From Ahaetulla prasina (Eukaryota; Chordata; Lepidosauria; Squamata; Colubridae), in the NCBI RefSeq assembly GCF_028640845.1, contig NC_080543.1, positions 97,143,825 through 97,207,824 of the forward strand: a DNA stretch of 64,000 bases, in the 5' to 3' direction. The notes under the pieces are model-generated. The model made no database searches. It had not been told where the DNA came from and was given only the letters and a program-made list of their open reading frames with translations. Numbering within the stretch: position 1 is the first letter of the stretch; each line of letters begins with the position of its first letter. This document shows positions 10,422-21,317 of this stretch, one piece after another. A program made the position numbers and the translations under genes.

Positions 10422-11100
10422 CAGTGGTGAAATCTGAACCGATTTGCTACTGGTTTGTTGGCCGTGCATGCGCGCTGCGTGCCAAGCGTGCACTGCATGC
10501 GCATGTGCAGTTTGCACCATAAGTGCGCTGTGTGTGCATGCACAGTACACATCAAAGGAGGCTTGGGAAGGTAAGTAGAAGAGTGAGGGGGGAGAATCAG
10601 CTGTAGCTGGGAGCCTTTTTAAAAACCTTTTTAAATCATTTTTTACTACCTTTCGGGCAAATAGGTAGTAAAAAAATGCTTTAAAAAAGTTAAAAAAAAA
10701 GGCTCAGACCATTGCGCAGCACAGCTGTGATCTTGGGAACTTTTTTTTTTACCCTTTTAAAGCATTTTTTTACAACCAGTTCCGGTGAATAGGTAGTAAA
10801 AAATGCTTTAAAAAAGCAAAAAAAAAAAAAAAGGCTTGGATGATCACAGCTGTCCCACGCGATCATCCGAGCCTTTTTTTTTTTACTTTTTTAAAGAATT
10901 TTTTACTACCTATTCACCTGAACTGGTAGTAAAAAAATGCTTTAAAAGTGTTAAAAAAAAGTTCCAACAATCACATTTTGCTCAGTTGATTGTCAGTACT
11001 TTTCTTTTAACATTTTTTTTTACTACCGGTTCAGTGAACCAGTAGCATTTTTACTTCCAGTTAGGGCGAACCAGCCCGAACTGGTAGCATTTCACCCCTA
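10422..11100. mobile_element. hAT element of the CAGGGGTGAAAT family, foldback interior
   Basis: Ends CAGTGGTGAAATCTGAACC and GGTAGCATTTCACCCCTA are inverted repeats. The flanks ggtggcac (10414-10421) and ggtgacac (11101-11108) are 8-bp target duplications with one mismatch. The interior repeats a module built around tttttactacct and aggtagtaaaaa in both orientations, at least four arms between 10640 and 10940, so single strands could fold extensively. No transposase frame is present. The family recurs at 17512, 59405 and 61264. Confidence 0.8.
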
Positions 11101-11223
11101 GGTGACACATTAATGTTTTCAATAAATAAACAAACAACTAACTTGTTAACTTGAGACAGGGGTCATAACTCTCTTTGTTTAACATCATAATTTTGAATAG
11201 TCATAAACCGAGGACTACCTGTA

Positions 11224-11992
11224 GAAGAAATCAATTGTATTAGTGCTAATTCAAAACTGTATTGCTGAAATGAATAGTAGCAAATTTAGAAAAAGAAAAG
11301 TGCCACTTTTCTACTTAATAAAATTAGAATAGGATCCATTCATAGACAAAATACATGCTATAGCTCTCCTGGAGGTAACCCTGACAGTTATTAAAGCTCA
11401 TACAAAATTTATTAGTTATTAAATCTGAACTTGCAAAAGAAATAGGATCATTGCACTTTGAGTCACACTGAACTTTTGGAAGGAATTGGATGATTACTCT
11501 TTGGGTTGCACTCCCTAAATAATATTGAACCATTACTATCCTGCAGAATCTATTTCCTCCCATAAGTACCTATGAAAACTGTGTTTTGAAACCTGTTCGT
11601 TTGTTAACTGTCTAAGACAGAAAATTGCCACTTTTGATGAATTTAAGCAAAGTCAGATTGAGGAAAGATTGCTTAGAAGTTCAGGGTTTCTTCAGTCATG
11701 AAATATAGGCAGAGCCTTGGAAGCAATCCTGTGGTAAATGGGCTAAAATAGCATGTGTAATGAGTTATTCAATGCTGAAGATGCTGGGGCGTGGCATAGT
11801 ATTTAAATATCTTTTATGATACTAAAATGGACTATGGATTTAGCCTAGGAAAAATGAGTCCAAAACAATATTTTAATGAGGGGGAAAGTAGTAGAAGACA
11901 GACTATGGCCATAGGAATTAAAATAAGATTCATGGACATGTTTTCTTTTCTAGGCAACTTATTTTTGAGTTAACAAATTACTTTTGCAACAG
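11224..11992. other. End of the last ASMT intron, no feature seen
   Basis: AT-rich unique-looking sequence leading to the acceptor ttttgcaacag before exon 8. No repeat family is recognised. Confidence 0.4.
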
Positions 11993-12201
11993 GTGCGGGA
12001 GTCTTAGTAATGGAGCCAACTGTTGATGAAGAAATAGCTGGGTCTTTTCCTGCCCATATGTACGCCATGATAGCATTGCTTTTGACTAGAGGAAAACTAC
12101 AGAAACCATCAGAACTTTGTATGCTCTTCAACACAACTGGTTTTAAAGATATTCAGTTCAAGAAAGGAAATGTCTTTGATGTCATTTTGGCCAGAAAATA
12201 G
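11993..12201 (+). CDS. ASMT: ASMT copy 1, last exon (exon 8) with stop
   Basis: The exon follows tttgcaacag in phase 1 and reads (G)AGVLVMEPTVDEEIAG, then MYAMIALLLTRGKLQKPSEL, ending FKKGNVFDVILARK and TAG at 12199-12201. The C-terminal FKK..DVILARK is a clear ASMT signature. The Glu of the QTEG segment, which lies near the substrate in the human enzyme, aligns with Arg in LTRGK. This is a third change at a substrate-side position after the two in exon 7. The frame is open to the natural C-terminus, and a polyA signal follows at 12245. Confidence 0.9.
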
Positions 12202-12244
12202 TATTCAACATGCTCCATTCCTACTTAGTGCTAAAAAAATACAA

Positions 12245-12250
12245 TAATAA
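12245..12250 (+). promoter_or_regulatory. Likely ASMT polyadenylation signal AATAAA
   Basis: AATAAA occurs 44 bp after the stop codon, within an AT-rich 3' UTR, and just before a Snake1 LINE tail. The position is plausible for the 3' end of copy 1. Confidence 0.55.
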
Positions 12251-12289
12251 AATTGCTTTACTATTGCATTGATTTTAACCTCTGTGTCT

Positions 12290-12425
12290 ATGTATGTATT
12301 TTTATGTACACTGAGAGCATATGCACCAAGACAAATTCCTTGTGTGTCCAATCACACTTGGCCAATAAAAAATTCTATTCTATTCTATTCTATTCTATTC
12401 TATTCTATTCTATTCTATTCTATTT
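12290..12425 (+). mobile_element. Snake1/L3-type LINE 3' end with (ATTCT)n
   Basis: The phrase tgtacactgagagcatatgc, then ccaagacaaattccttgtg and cacacttggccaataaaa, is the 3' UTR of the LINE whose coding end is seen at 46.9-47.6 kb. A pure (ATTCT)n run follows at 12371-12422. Snake1 LINEs seeding AATAG microsatellites are known from colubroid snakes. Confidence 0.85.
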
Positions 12426-12426
12426 A

Positions 12427-12600
12427 TAATAATAATAATAACAACAGAGTTGGAAGGGACCCTGGAGGCCTTCTAGTCCAACCCCCTGCCCAGGCAGGAA
12501 ACCCTACACCATCACAGAGAGATGGTTATCCAACATTTTCTTTAAAATTTCCAGTGTTGGAGCATTTACAACTTCTGCAGGCAAGTCGTTCCACTTATTA
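12427..12600 (-). mobile_element. CR1 LINE, 3' part (split by L2-like LINE)
   Basis: On the minus strand this is the CR1 C-terminus (NDLP-type end, EIFKKMLDNHL-like) and 3' end ccttccaactctgttgttatt with an (ATT)n tail. It continues without loss at 15524 after the 2.9-kb L2-like insertion; the uninterrupted phrase ccacttattaattgttc is present at 38400. About 5 bp (tatta) is repeated at the two junctions as target duplication. Confidence 0.85.
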
Positions 12601-15523
12601 TTTTTTATTTATTTTTATTTATTTATTTGATTTTTATACCGCCCTTCTCCCGAAGGACTCAGGGCGGTGTACAGGCAGAAGTAAAAAAGACAATACCAAT
12701 GTACAATTTAAAATGCAAATTAAAAAACTTATTATAATTAGCCTGAAAACTTTAAAATATATAAAAACTAAAATCCCATTTAAAATTAATAATAAAAATT
12801 TAAGAAATTTAAAAGACCGATAAAATTTTAAGCCAGCCCAGAATGAAAAGATGTGTCTTCAGTTCGCGGTGGAAGGTCCGAAGGTCAGGTATTTGGCGTA
12901 AGCCCGGGGGAAGCTCGTTCCAGAGTGTGGGAGCCCCCACAGAGAAGGACCTTCCCCTGGGGGCCGCCAGCCGAGATTGCTTGGCGGACGGCACCCTGAG
13001 AAGTCCCTCTCTGTGAGAACGTACGGGTCGGTGGGAGGCGTGAGGTAACAGCAGGCGGTCCCGTAAGTACCCAGGCCCTAAGCCATGGGCGCTTTAAAGG
13101 TCGTAACCAAAACCTTAAAGTGCACTCGAAGGCCACAGGTAGCCAGTGCAGTCTGCGCGGGAGGCGGTGTTACATGGGAGCTACGTGGCTCCTCTATCAC
13201 CAGCAGCTGCATTCTGGACTAACTGAAGCCTCGAGTGCACCTCAAGGAGCCCCATGTAGAGAGCATTACAATAATCCAAGCGAGAGGTAACGAGCGTGAG
13301 TGACTGTGCACAAGGCATCCCGATCAAGGAAGGCGCAACTGCCGAACCAGGCGAACCTGGTTGAAGGCCCTCCTGGAGACGGCCGTCAAATGATCTTCAA
13401 ACGACAGCCGTTCATCCAGGAGGACACCTAAGTTGCGCACCCTATCCTTTGGGGCCAATAACTCGCCTCCAACAGTCAGCCGCGGCTGCAGCTGACTGAA
13501 TCGGGATGCCGGCATCCACAGCCACTCCGTCTTGGAGGGATTAAGCTTGAGCCTGTTTCTCCCCATCCAGACCCGTACGGCTTCCAAACACCGGGACAGC
13601 ACTTCAACAACTTCATTGGGGTGGCCCGGGGTGGAAAAGTACAGCTGGGTGTCATCAGCGTACTGCTGGTATCTCACCCCGAAGCCACTGATGATCTCAC
13701 CCAACGGCTTCATATAGATGTTGAACAGAAGGGGCGAGAGAATCGACCCCTGCGGCACCCCACAAGTGAGGCACCTCGCGGTCGACCTCTGCCCCCCTGT
13801 CAACACCGTCTGCGACCGGTCGGAGGGATAGGAGGAGAACCACCGGTACACGGTGCTTCCCACTCCCAATCCCCCCAACGGGCGCAGCAAGATACCATGG
13901 TCGATGGTATCAAAAGCCGCTGAGAGGTCTAATAGGACCAGGGCAGAGGAATAACCCCTGTCCCTGGCCCTCCAGAGATCATCCACCAATGCGACCAAAG
14001 CTGTCTCCGTGCTGTATCCGGGTCGGAAGCCGGACTGGAATGGGTCTAGATAGACGGCTTCATCCAGGTATTGGGGTAGCTGTCGCGCCACAGCACTCTC
14101 TACAACCTTCGCAACGAAGCGAAGGTTGGAGACTGGACGATAATTACCCAAAATAGTTGGGTCCAGGGAGGGCTTCTTGAGGAGGGGTCTCACCACCGCC
14201 TCTTTGAAGGCGGCAGGGAAAACCCCTTCCAACAAAGAAGCATTGATAATCCCCTGGAGCCAGCCTCGTGTCACCTCCTGAGTGACCAGTACCAGCCAGG
14301 AAGGACACGGGTCCAGTAAACATGTAGTGGCGTGAAGCCTCCCCAACAACCTGTCCACGTCCTCGGGAGCCACAGGGTCAAACTCATCCCAAACAGACTC
14401 AACAAGGCGTGCCTCCTCTCTCACGCGTGGATCATCCCAATTTCGGTCCAGACCATCCCGGAGCTGAGCGATTTTATCGTATAGATAACCACTAAACTCC
14501 TCGGCACGTCCCTGCAAGGTCATCCGCACCTCCTGATGAAGGAGGGCGGGTCACCAAACAGGGCGGCCGGGCGGTTATCTGCCGGCGCAATGAGGGTGGG
14601 CGTGGGCGCCTCGCCTCCTCATTGCCACTAGGTAGGTCCTAGAATAGGTCCTAACTAGTGTCCGATCAACTGGAGCGACTGGACCTCCAGGTGCTCTCTA
14701 GGCGTCTTCTCCGGCGTTTCATCTCCCTCAGCCTCGGAGAACCAAGGGGCCGGACGAGATCTCGCCGGGTCAGAGGCCGCAAAGGCACGACACGGTCCAA
14801 GGCCCCAGCGCGGCCTGTTCCCAGGCCACGACTAGTTCCTCAGTCGTGCCGTGGGCCAGATCCTCAGGAATGGCCCAAGCTCCGTCAGGAACCTCTCGGG
14901 GTCCATCAGGCGCCTGGGGCGGAACCAGCGTATAGGTTCCGTCTCCCTGCGATGGTGGTGGCGGTTCGGAAGTCTAGGCGAAGGAGAAATGATCGACCAT
15001 GACATTGGTTCTGTTACTATATCATCTAATACCAGATCATTTAACCACTGTCCAGAGATATAAATCAAATCCAGCGTGCCTCCCCCAATGTGCATAGGGC
15101 CATCATTTACTTGAATCAGGTCCAAGGCCGTCATGGAAGCCTGGAACTCCTGAGCTGCAGTCGATAACAAGCCAGCTGATGGCAGGTTGAAATCCCCCAT
15201 GACTATAAGTCTGGGGGTCTCAACCGCCACAGCGGCAAGTACCTCCAACAGCTCGGGCAGGGCTGTGGTCACGCAGCAAGGAGCCAGGTACGCGATCAAC
15301 AAGCCCAACTGATTCCTATGGCCCCACCTCACATAGAGGGATTCACAGCCGGCAATCTGAGGAACAGTGGCCTCCCTCGGCTCTAGATCTTCCTTGATGA
15401 CAACCGCCACCCCCCCACCCCTACCTTGGGCCCTCGGCTGATGAAATGCTCGGAAACCTGGAGGGCACAGCTCAACAAGGGGTACCCCCCCCTCTGGCCC
15501 CAACCAGGTTTCCGTAATGCCCA
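12601..15523 (-). mobile_element. L2-like (CR1-group) LINE, long 5'-truncated copy
   Basis: On the minus strand an endonuclease segment (GDFNLPSAG, about 15184-15210) is followed by a 401-residue open reverse-transcriptase frame (14529-13324) with LLDLSAAFDTIDH, GVPQGSILSPLLFNIYM and the catalytic YADDTQLY, then a C-terminal part and a 3' UTR with the hairpin ataccgcccttctcccgaag and an ATTTA-rich tail at 12601-12630. Frameshifts separate the pieces, so the copy cannot move by itself. It is inserted in a CR1 LINE. Clade naming (L2-like) rests on the NAAARVI..LHWLPV and LWNELPP..LRTF motifs. Confidence 0.88.
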
Positions 15524-16930
15524 TATTAATTGTTCTAACTGTCAGGAAATTTCTCCTTAGTTCTAAGTTGCTTCTTTCTTGATCAGTTTCCACCCATTGC
15601 TTCTTGTTCTACCCTCAGGTGCTTTGGAGAACAGCCCGACTCCCTCTTCTTTGTGGCAACCCCTGAGATATTGGAACACAACTATCATGTCTCCCCTAGT
15701 CCTTCTTTTTATTAAACTAGACATACCCAATTCCTGCAACCGTTCTTCATATGTTTTAGTCTCAGTCCCCTAATCATCTTTGTTGCTATTCTCTGCACTC
15801 TTTCTAGAGTCTCAGCATCTTTTTTACATCATGGCAACCAAAACTGAATGCAGTATTCCAAGTGTGGCCTTACCAAGGCATTATAAAGTGCACTAACACT
15901 TCACGTGATCTTGATTCTATCCCTCTTTTTATGCAGCCCATTATGTGTTGGGTTTTTTAGCAGCTGCTGCACACTGCTGGCTCATATCTAAATGGTTGTC
16001 CACTATGACTCCAAGATCCCTCTCACAGGTATTACTATTGAGCAAGGTACCACATATACGGTACCTGTGCGTTTTGTTTTATTGGCCTAAATGTAGAACC
16101 TTACTTTTTTCACTGTTGAATTTCATTTTGTTAGATAGCGCCCAATGTTCAAATCTGTCAAGATCCTTCTGTAACTTGAGCCTATCTTCTGGAGTGTTGG
16201 CTGAAGATATAGTTCAGTGGTTCTGAGATCACATCTGCCAGCTTGGTGTCATTTGCAAATTTGATGAGTTCCCCATCTATCCTCTTGTCCAAGTCATTGA
16301 TGAAGATGTTGAAGATTACTGGGCCTAAAACAGAGCCTTGGGGTACTCCACTGCATACTTCTCTCCATGTGAATGTAGTTCCATTGAGAACTACACGTTG
16401 AGTGCAGTTGGTCAGCCAGTTACGAATCCATCTGGTGGTGGTGCTGTCTAACCCACATTTTTCTACTTTATCTAGTAGTAGGTTATGGTCTACTTTGTCA
16501 AATGCTTTACTGAAGTCCAAGTAAATTATATCGACAGCATTCCTCTGGTCTACTAATTTTGTCACTTTGTCACTTTGTCAAAAAATGCAATAAGATTAGT
16601 CTGGCATGATCTGTTTTTGACAAACCCATGTTGGCTTTTGGTTATTACTTTGTTTGCTTCTAGGTGTTCGACAATTCATTGCTTGATTATCTTTTCTAGA
16701 ATCTTCCCCGGTATTGAGGTCAAGCTGATAGGTCTGTAGTTTCCTGGATTTATTTTTTTTTCCTTTTTTGAAGATGGGAACTATATCAGCTCTTTTCCAG
16801 TCCTCTGGCAGCTCCCCTGTGCTCCAGGATCTTTGAAAGATATAATTCAGTGGTTCTGTGATCATGTCTGCCAGTTCCTTCAGAACCTTGGGGTATAATC
16901 CATCCAGTCCTGGTGATTTGAACTCGTCTA

Positions 16931-16935
<5 letters not shown>
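15524..16935 (-). mobile_element. CR1 LINE, reverse-transcriptase part
   Basis: Minus-strand frames give [71 protein letters not shown] and FANDTKLADV, the CR1 polymerase in order, followed by the C-terminal part to 15524. The catalytic loop reads FANDTK instead of FADDTK. Frameshifts and a stop make it inactive. It is 5'-truncated at the (ATT)n array. Confidence 0.88.
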
Positions 16936-16936
<1 letters not shown>

Positions 16937-17004
<68 letters not shown>

Positions 17005-17006
17005 CA

Positions 17007-17085
<79 letters not shown>
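16937..17085. repeat. (ATT)n microsatellite, about 150 bp
   Basis: Nearly pure TAT/ATT trinucleotide repeat with two interruptions (catcat near 17004). It gives long poly-Tyr or poly-Ile open frames that are not genes. Confidence 0.97.
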
Positions 17086-17087
<2 letters not shown>

Positions 17088-17511
17088 CCTATTACCATCT
17101 ACTAACCCTACTCTGATGTATCTCTCAACTATAATATCCTCACTAGAAGAAAATAATTTAGTTTGAAAAGAGTCTTGAGAGTTTGAAATTCTTCAGGGGT
17201 TTATTTTTTGTAAAAAATAAGATATAAACTGTTGTAAGACAGCTTATATGACAAGATATGTATACTGTGGAACATCTGATCAGTCTGTGTTAGAGTGCCT
17301 ACTAGCCTCTGTTGTAAGAAACAGTAAAATACTGGGGAAGGTGAGAATTTCGTAGTGTATGGCCTTTAGTAGTCAGAATTACAAGGTAGACCAGATCAGA
17401 AAACCATAGGAACACAAAAAATACTTTTCATCGTAATAACAGTATATTGCAATTCTCTTTACGTTTCACCTTCTCTCTCCAATGCCCCTTTTCATCAAGG
17501 AGGAGTCAGAC
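17086..17511 (+). pseudogene. ASMT block A: intron sequence upstream of exon-2 relic
   Basis: Homologous to 60450-61040: shared phrases include gaagaaaataatttatg/agtttg, tatactgtgga.catctgatcag and ttctctctccaatg. In block C this sequence precedes an ASMT exon-2 relic, so it is old paralogous intron 1-type sequence. No coding potential. Confidence 0.65.
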
Positions 17512-19301
17512 CAGGGGTGAAATCCAGCAGGTTCGGACATGTTCTGGAGAACCGGTAATGGAAATTTTGAGTAGTTCGGAGAACGGCAAATACCACCTGT
17601 GGCTGGCCCCAGAGTCAGGTAGGAATGGAGATTTTGCAATATTCTTCCCCCAGAGTGGTGAGGGAATGGGGATTTTGCAGCATCCTTCCCCTGGAGTGGG
17701 GTGGAAATTATTATTATTATTATTATTATTTAAATTTGTATACCGCCCTTCTCCCGAAGGACTCAGGGCGGTTCACAGCCAAGTAAAATGCACAATACAT
17801 ACAATTAAAATACTAATAAAAAACTTATTTAAATTGGCCATAATTAAAATTTGGAAGTAAAACCCATTTAAAAACCCATAACTTAAAAAACTAACCCAGT
17901 CCAGCGCAGATAAATAAGTAAGTTTTGAGCTCGCGGCGAAAGGTTCGGAGGTCCGGAAGTTGGCGAAGTCCTGGGGGCTCGTTCCAGAGGCGGGGGCCCC
18001 ACAGAGAAGGCCCGTCCCTGGGTGTCGCCAGGCGACATTGTCGCGCCCGGCGGCACCCTGAGAGTCCCTCTCTGTGAGGCGCCTGGTCGGTGAGAGGTAT
18101 TTGGTAGCAGCAGGCGGTCCCGTAAGTAACCCGGCCCTATGCCATGGGCGCTTTAAAGGCGTTCACCAACACCTTGAGCGCACCGGAAGGCCACAGGTAG
18201 CCAGTGCAGCCTGCGCAGGATAGGTGTCACTCGGGAGCCACGAGGGCTCCCTCTATCACCAGCAGCTGCATTCTGGACCAACTGCAGCCTCGGATGCCCT
18301 TCAGGGAGCCCCATGTAGAGAGCATTGCAGTAGTCAGGCGAGGCGTCACAAGGGCGTGGTGACTGTGCACAAGGCATCCCGGTCTAGAAAGGCGCAACTG
18401 GCGCACCAGGCGAACCTGGTGGAAAGCTCTCCTGGAGCGGCCGTCAAATGATCTTCAAAAGACAGCCGTGCATCCAGGAGAAACCAAATTCGCACCCTCT
18501 CCGCCGGGGCCAATGACTCGCTCCCGACAGTCAGCCGCGGACTCAGCTGACTGTGCGGGATGCGGCATCCACAGCCACTCCGTCTTGGAGGATTGAGCTT
18601 GAGCCTGTTTCTCCCCATCCAGACCCGTCGGCTTCCAAACACCGGGACAGCACTTGATAGCTTCATTGGGGTGGCCGGTGTGGAAAAATACAACTGGGTG
18701 TCATCAGCGTACAGCTGGTACCTCACACCAAAGCCACTGATGATCTCACCCAGCGGCTTCATATAGATGTTGAACAGAAGGCGAGAGAATCGGCCCTGCG
18801 GCACCCACAAGTGAGGCGCCGCGGGTGACCTCTGCCCGTCAACACCGTCTGCGACGGTCGGAGAGATAGGAGGAGAACCACCGATAAGCGGTGCCTCCAC
18901 TCCCAACCCCCAACCGGCGCAGCAGGATACCATGGTCGATGGTATCAAAAGCCGCTGAGAGGTCTAATAGGACCAGGGCAGAGGAATAACCCCTATCCCT
19001 GGCCCTCCAGAGATCATCCTGCTTGACGACCAAAGCCGTCTCAGTGCTGTAACCGGGTCGGAAGCCGGACTGGAACGGGTCCAGATAGACAGTTTCCTCC
19101 AGGTGCAGGGGAAACTGATATGCCACCATACTCTCTACAACCTTCGCCGCGAAATGGGGATTTTGCAGTAACCTTCCCCTGGAGTGGGGTGGGAATAGAG
19201 ATTTTACAGTAACCTTCCCCTGCCGTGCTCCCCAAGCCACACCATGACCCCCAAGCCATGCCCACAGAACAGGTAATTTAAAAAAATGAATTTCACCACT
19301 G
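17512..19301. mobile_element. hAT element (CAGGGGTGAAAT family) carrying an L2 fragment
   Basis: The ends CAGGGGTGAAATCC and GAATTTCACCACTG are inverted repeats flanked by a perfect 8-bp duplication agtcagac (17504-17511 and 19302-19309). Removing it restores the paralogous sequence gaggagtcaga.caagtct seen uninterrupted at 61030. The element's own sequence is only about 350 bp; the rest is an L2-like LINE inserted at about 17706-19149 with gaaat repeated at both junctions. Confidence 0.88.
17710..19149 (-). mobile_element. L2-like LINE fragment inside the hAT element
   Basis: Same family as 12601-15523. On the minus strand YRWFSSYLSDR, GEIISGFGVRYQLYADDTQL and the 3' UTR hairpin are visible. 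Compared with sister copies it has many one- and two-base deletions, particularly in G and C runs. This either reflects age or consensus errors. Confidence 0.85.
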
Positions 19302-19383
19302 AGTCAGACCAAGTCTCATTGTCCAGGGCTGAAGAGAGATGCTTCTGATCTTGTTTCTGTAACAGCTTCTGAATATTCAGCTT

Positions 19384-19470
19384 ACAGCATACAGAAGCTG
19401 CTGTACATGATTAAAACACCTGACCCTGAAGTGGAAGGAAAGAAAAGTAATCCCATGAGATGCAGAAAAC
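19384..19470 (+). pseudogene. ASMT block A, exon-2 relic
   Basis: The stretch cagaagctgctgtacatgat, then cctgaccctgaagtggaagg and agatgcagaaaacaactgc, aligns with the 3' half of ASMT exon 2 (atgcagatgctgctggaggc .. gtggaaggaagg .. aggaggaagcagtt). It has lost the reading frame and the 5' half. The alignment is by eye and weak base by base, but block C shows an intermediate form at 62310-62430. Confidence 0.5.
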
Positions 19471-19545
19471 AACTGCAATAGCCAACGATTATTCTATAAC
19501 TGTGGGCAATACATGGCTGCACCTAATAAGCTTGACAGAGTCCAA

Positions 19546-20003
19546 GAACTCCGCCGCCTTCGACATGACCTGAGTTTAACTCATAGAATCATCCATTACA
19601 ATGTCCTTCCTGTTGAAGACTACTTCAGCTTCAATTGCAACAATACACGAGCACACAATAGATTTAAGCTTAATGTTAACCGCTCCAATCTCGACTGCAG
19701 AAAATATGACTTCAGTAATAGAGTTGTTAATGCTTGGAACACACTACCTGATTCTGTGGTCTGTTCCCAAAATCCCCAAAGCTTCAACCAAAAACTATCT
19801 ACTATTGACCTCACCCCATTCCTAAGAGGTCTGTAAGGGGCGTGCATAAGAGCACAAGCGTGCCTACCATTCCTGTCCTATTGCTTCCTTTCATTATATC
19901 CAATTAATATAGTTATTACATACTTATGCTTATATATATGCTTATAAATTGTATTATTATTTCATGCATATGCTTATATATACTGTTGTGACAAAAAAAA
20001 AAA
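19546..20003 (+). mobile_element. CR1-group LINE 3' end
   Basis: The frame LRRLRHDLSLTHRIIHYNVL, then NRFKLNVNRSNLDCRKYDF and AWNTLPDSVV ending PFLRGL, is a LINE C-terminus of the same family as the minus-strand copy at 26166-26745. Block C lacks it (the join is near 62477), so it is an insertion in block A. It ends in a short A tract at 19992-20003. Confidence 0.8.
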
Positions 20004-21002
20004 GAGCGGGAGTTTCCAGACATGCCAGGCCAGAAAGTTGATGTGATAGTAAAACATGTCTCTCTGCATGTGTTTGTGCATGTGTTGAGTCCATTATCAC
20101 TCTGTTTGTAATTTTGGGATGGCTTGCCTCACAGGACCTATTTCCTCTTCTCGATGTTTTGTATTTGTATATTTATATATTGTATTTATAAATTTATTTA
20201 ATATACAAAACAATTTATATTAAGTCAGACAAAACAGAAGGGGAAAAACAAAACAAAACTACAGGGCTGAGCTGATTACCAAATTGAAATAATATTCAAA
20301 TCCAAACTGTCATGAAAGTTGAAAGAATGGTCATTATACTCAGCCAAATAGTTTACATGCATCTAAGACAGGATCCTCATTATGTCCAGCTAACCACCTC
20401 ATGAATGTGTCTCAATAACAGGGGAGAAGTGGACCTGTGGTTCTCCCCTCACCTTGACTGACTTTTTTTTAATCTTCCTTCCTTCACTATTTCAGTTTGG
20501 AAAAAAGTGGTCCTGCTTGTGTGAAATAACTTCTTGAGATTGCTCTCCACACTTCTCCTGCCAGCCCCTAAAAGGTGTCAAACATGATAGTAACACAGTG
20601 TGACACCAGGAAAATGTAAACATGTTCCCTGCAATATCACTCCAATCTTCATCAGGTGGGCCTCCTCCATCTTTGCCAACTACTAGAATAATCACAACTG
20701 TTCATAACAGCGGAAACAAATGCAAGCAATGAAGATCAATTGAAAGTTGATTTAGGAACAGCTGTACTGTATGTGAGCTACCCAGGCCCAGTATAAATCT
20801 TAAGGCAAAAGATTTGGAATTATTTTTTACTGATCAATGACCAGTGAATTCACAATCATATTTCCTTTGTCCCAAAATCTTCTTTTAAACCAGCACAGTG
20901 GGAAGCATTAAAAATACTGCAAGACATTCAGGGCCTATGTATGTACAGAAGAAATGTCAGGATTATTGTCCTTGTTACTTTCTAATTTTTAATGCCTTTT
21001 AG
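20004..21002. other. ASMT block A intron sequence
   Basis: Positions 20010-20370 are homologous to 62495-62890 (shared phrases gagtttccagacat.ccag and cattatactcagccaaatag). I searched for an exon-3 relic and saw none. No other feature is recognised. Confidence 0.5.
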
Positions 21003-21069
21003 AAATGGAAGAAACAAATTTACTCAATATATGGCACTCCCTCAAACAAACCTTTGAGGCCTTTTACAG
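21003..21069 (+). pseudogene. ASMT block A, exon-4 relic
   Basis: Flanked by gccttttag and ACAG|GTAAAA, this 67-bp stretch aligns with the 69-bp exon 4 of copy 1 (shared tcaatatatggca). In the ASMT frame it begins NGRNKFT, close to the family's EGRNQY, and then a deletion shifts the rest to SIYGTPSNKP. The splice sites survive but the length is 2 bp short, so the exon cannot keep the frame. Confidence 0.7.
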
Positions 21070-21317
21070 GTAAAATTAAAATTTCAGAGAATGAACATGA
21101 AATACAGTAATTGTTTCATTGGCAACTAGTCAATATGATACATGTTCATAATTTCAGAGTTCTACTCTATCATATCATCTTGACCCATCATCATCACCAT
21201 AATCTTTTCTGATGGCACTGGAATATTCTTGTGACATATCTAATTGACCAGACATTTCTTTATAATGTATAAACCACAAATCTGCAATTAGAGTGACTAC
21301 ATCAGACTGCTTTGTTT

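Larger units (their letters stand above)
9106..11221. mobile_element. Tc1/mariner-like MITE, split by later insertions
   Basis: Left end CAGATAGTGCTTGACTTATG and right end CATAAACCGAGGACTACCTG are inverted repeats, each next to TA (9104-9105 and 11222-11223). Internal pieces at 9130-9190, 10342-10395 and 11150-11221 match the widespread reptile MITE phrases (aattttgattgtaggtc, ttaatcatatgactgtgggg). Between them lie a Snake1 LINE tail (9528-9620), a hAT element (10422-11100) and 9621-10341, which holds only faint imperfect repeats such as gagttcccctctgctc and gagatcccctctgctc. It lies in the last ASMT intron. A second copy of this family is at 43174. Confidence 0.55.

Noticed and set aside
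12269..12823. 184-codon plus-strand open frame after ASMT copy 1
   Set aside because: It runs through a Snake1 tail, an (ATTCT)n run and antisense CR1 and L2-like 3' ends; it has no coding character.
13532..13923. Plus-strand open frames across the L2-like LINEs (also at 21779, 28920, 31349 and 34497)
   Set aside because: They are antisense or off-frame shadows of the reverse-transcriptase or gag frames.
16858..17166. Long poly-Tyr and poly-Ile open frames
   Set aside because: They are translations of an (ATT)n microsatellite.
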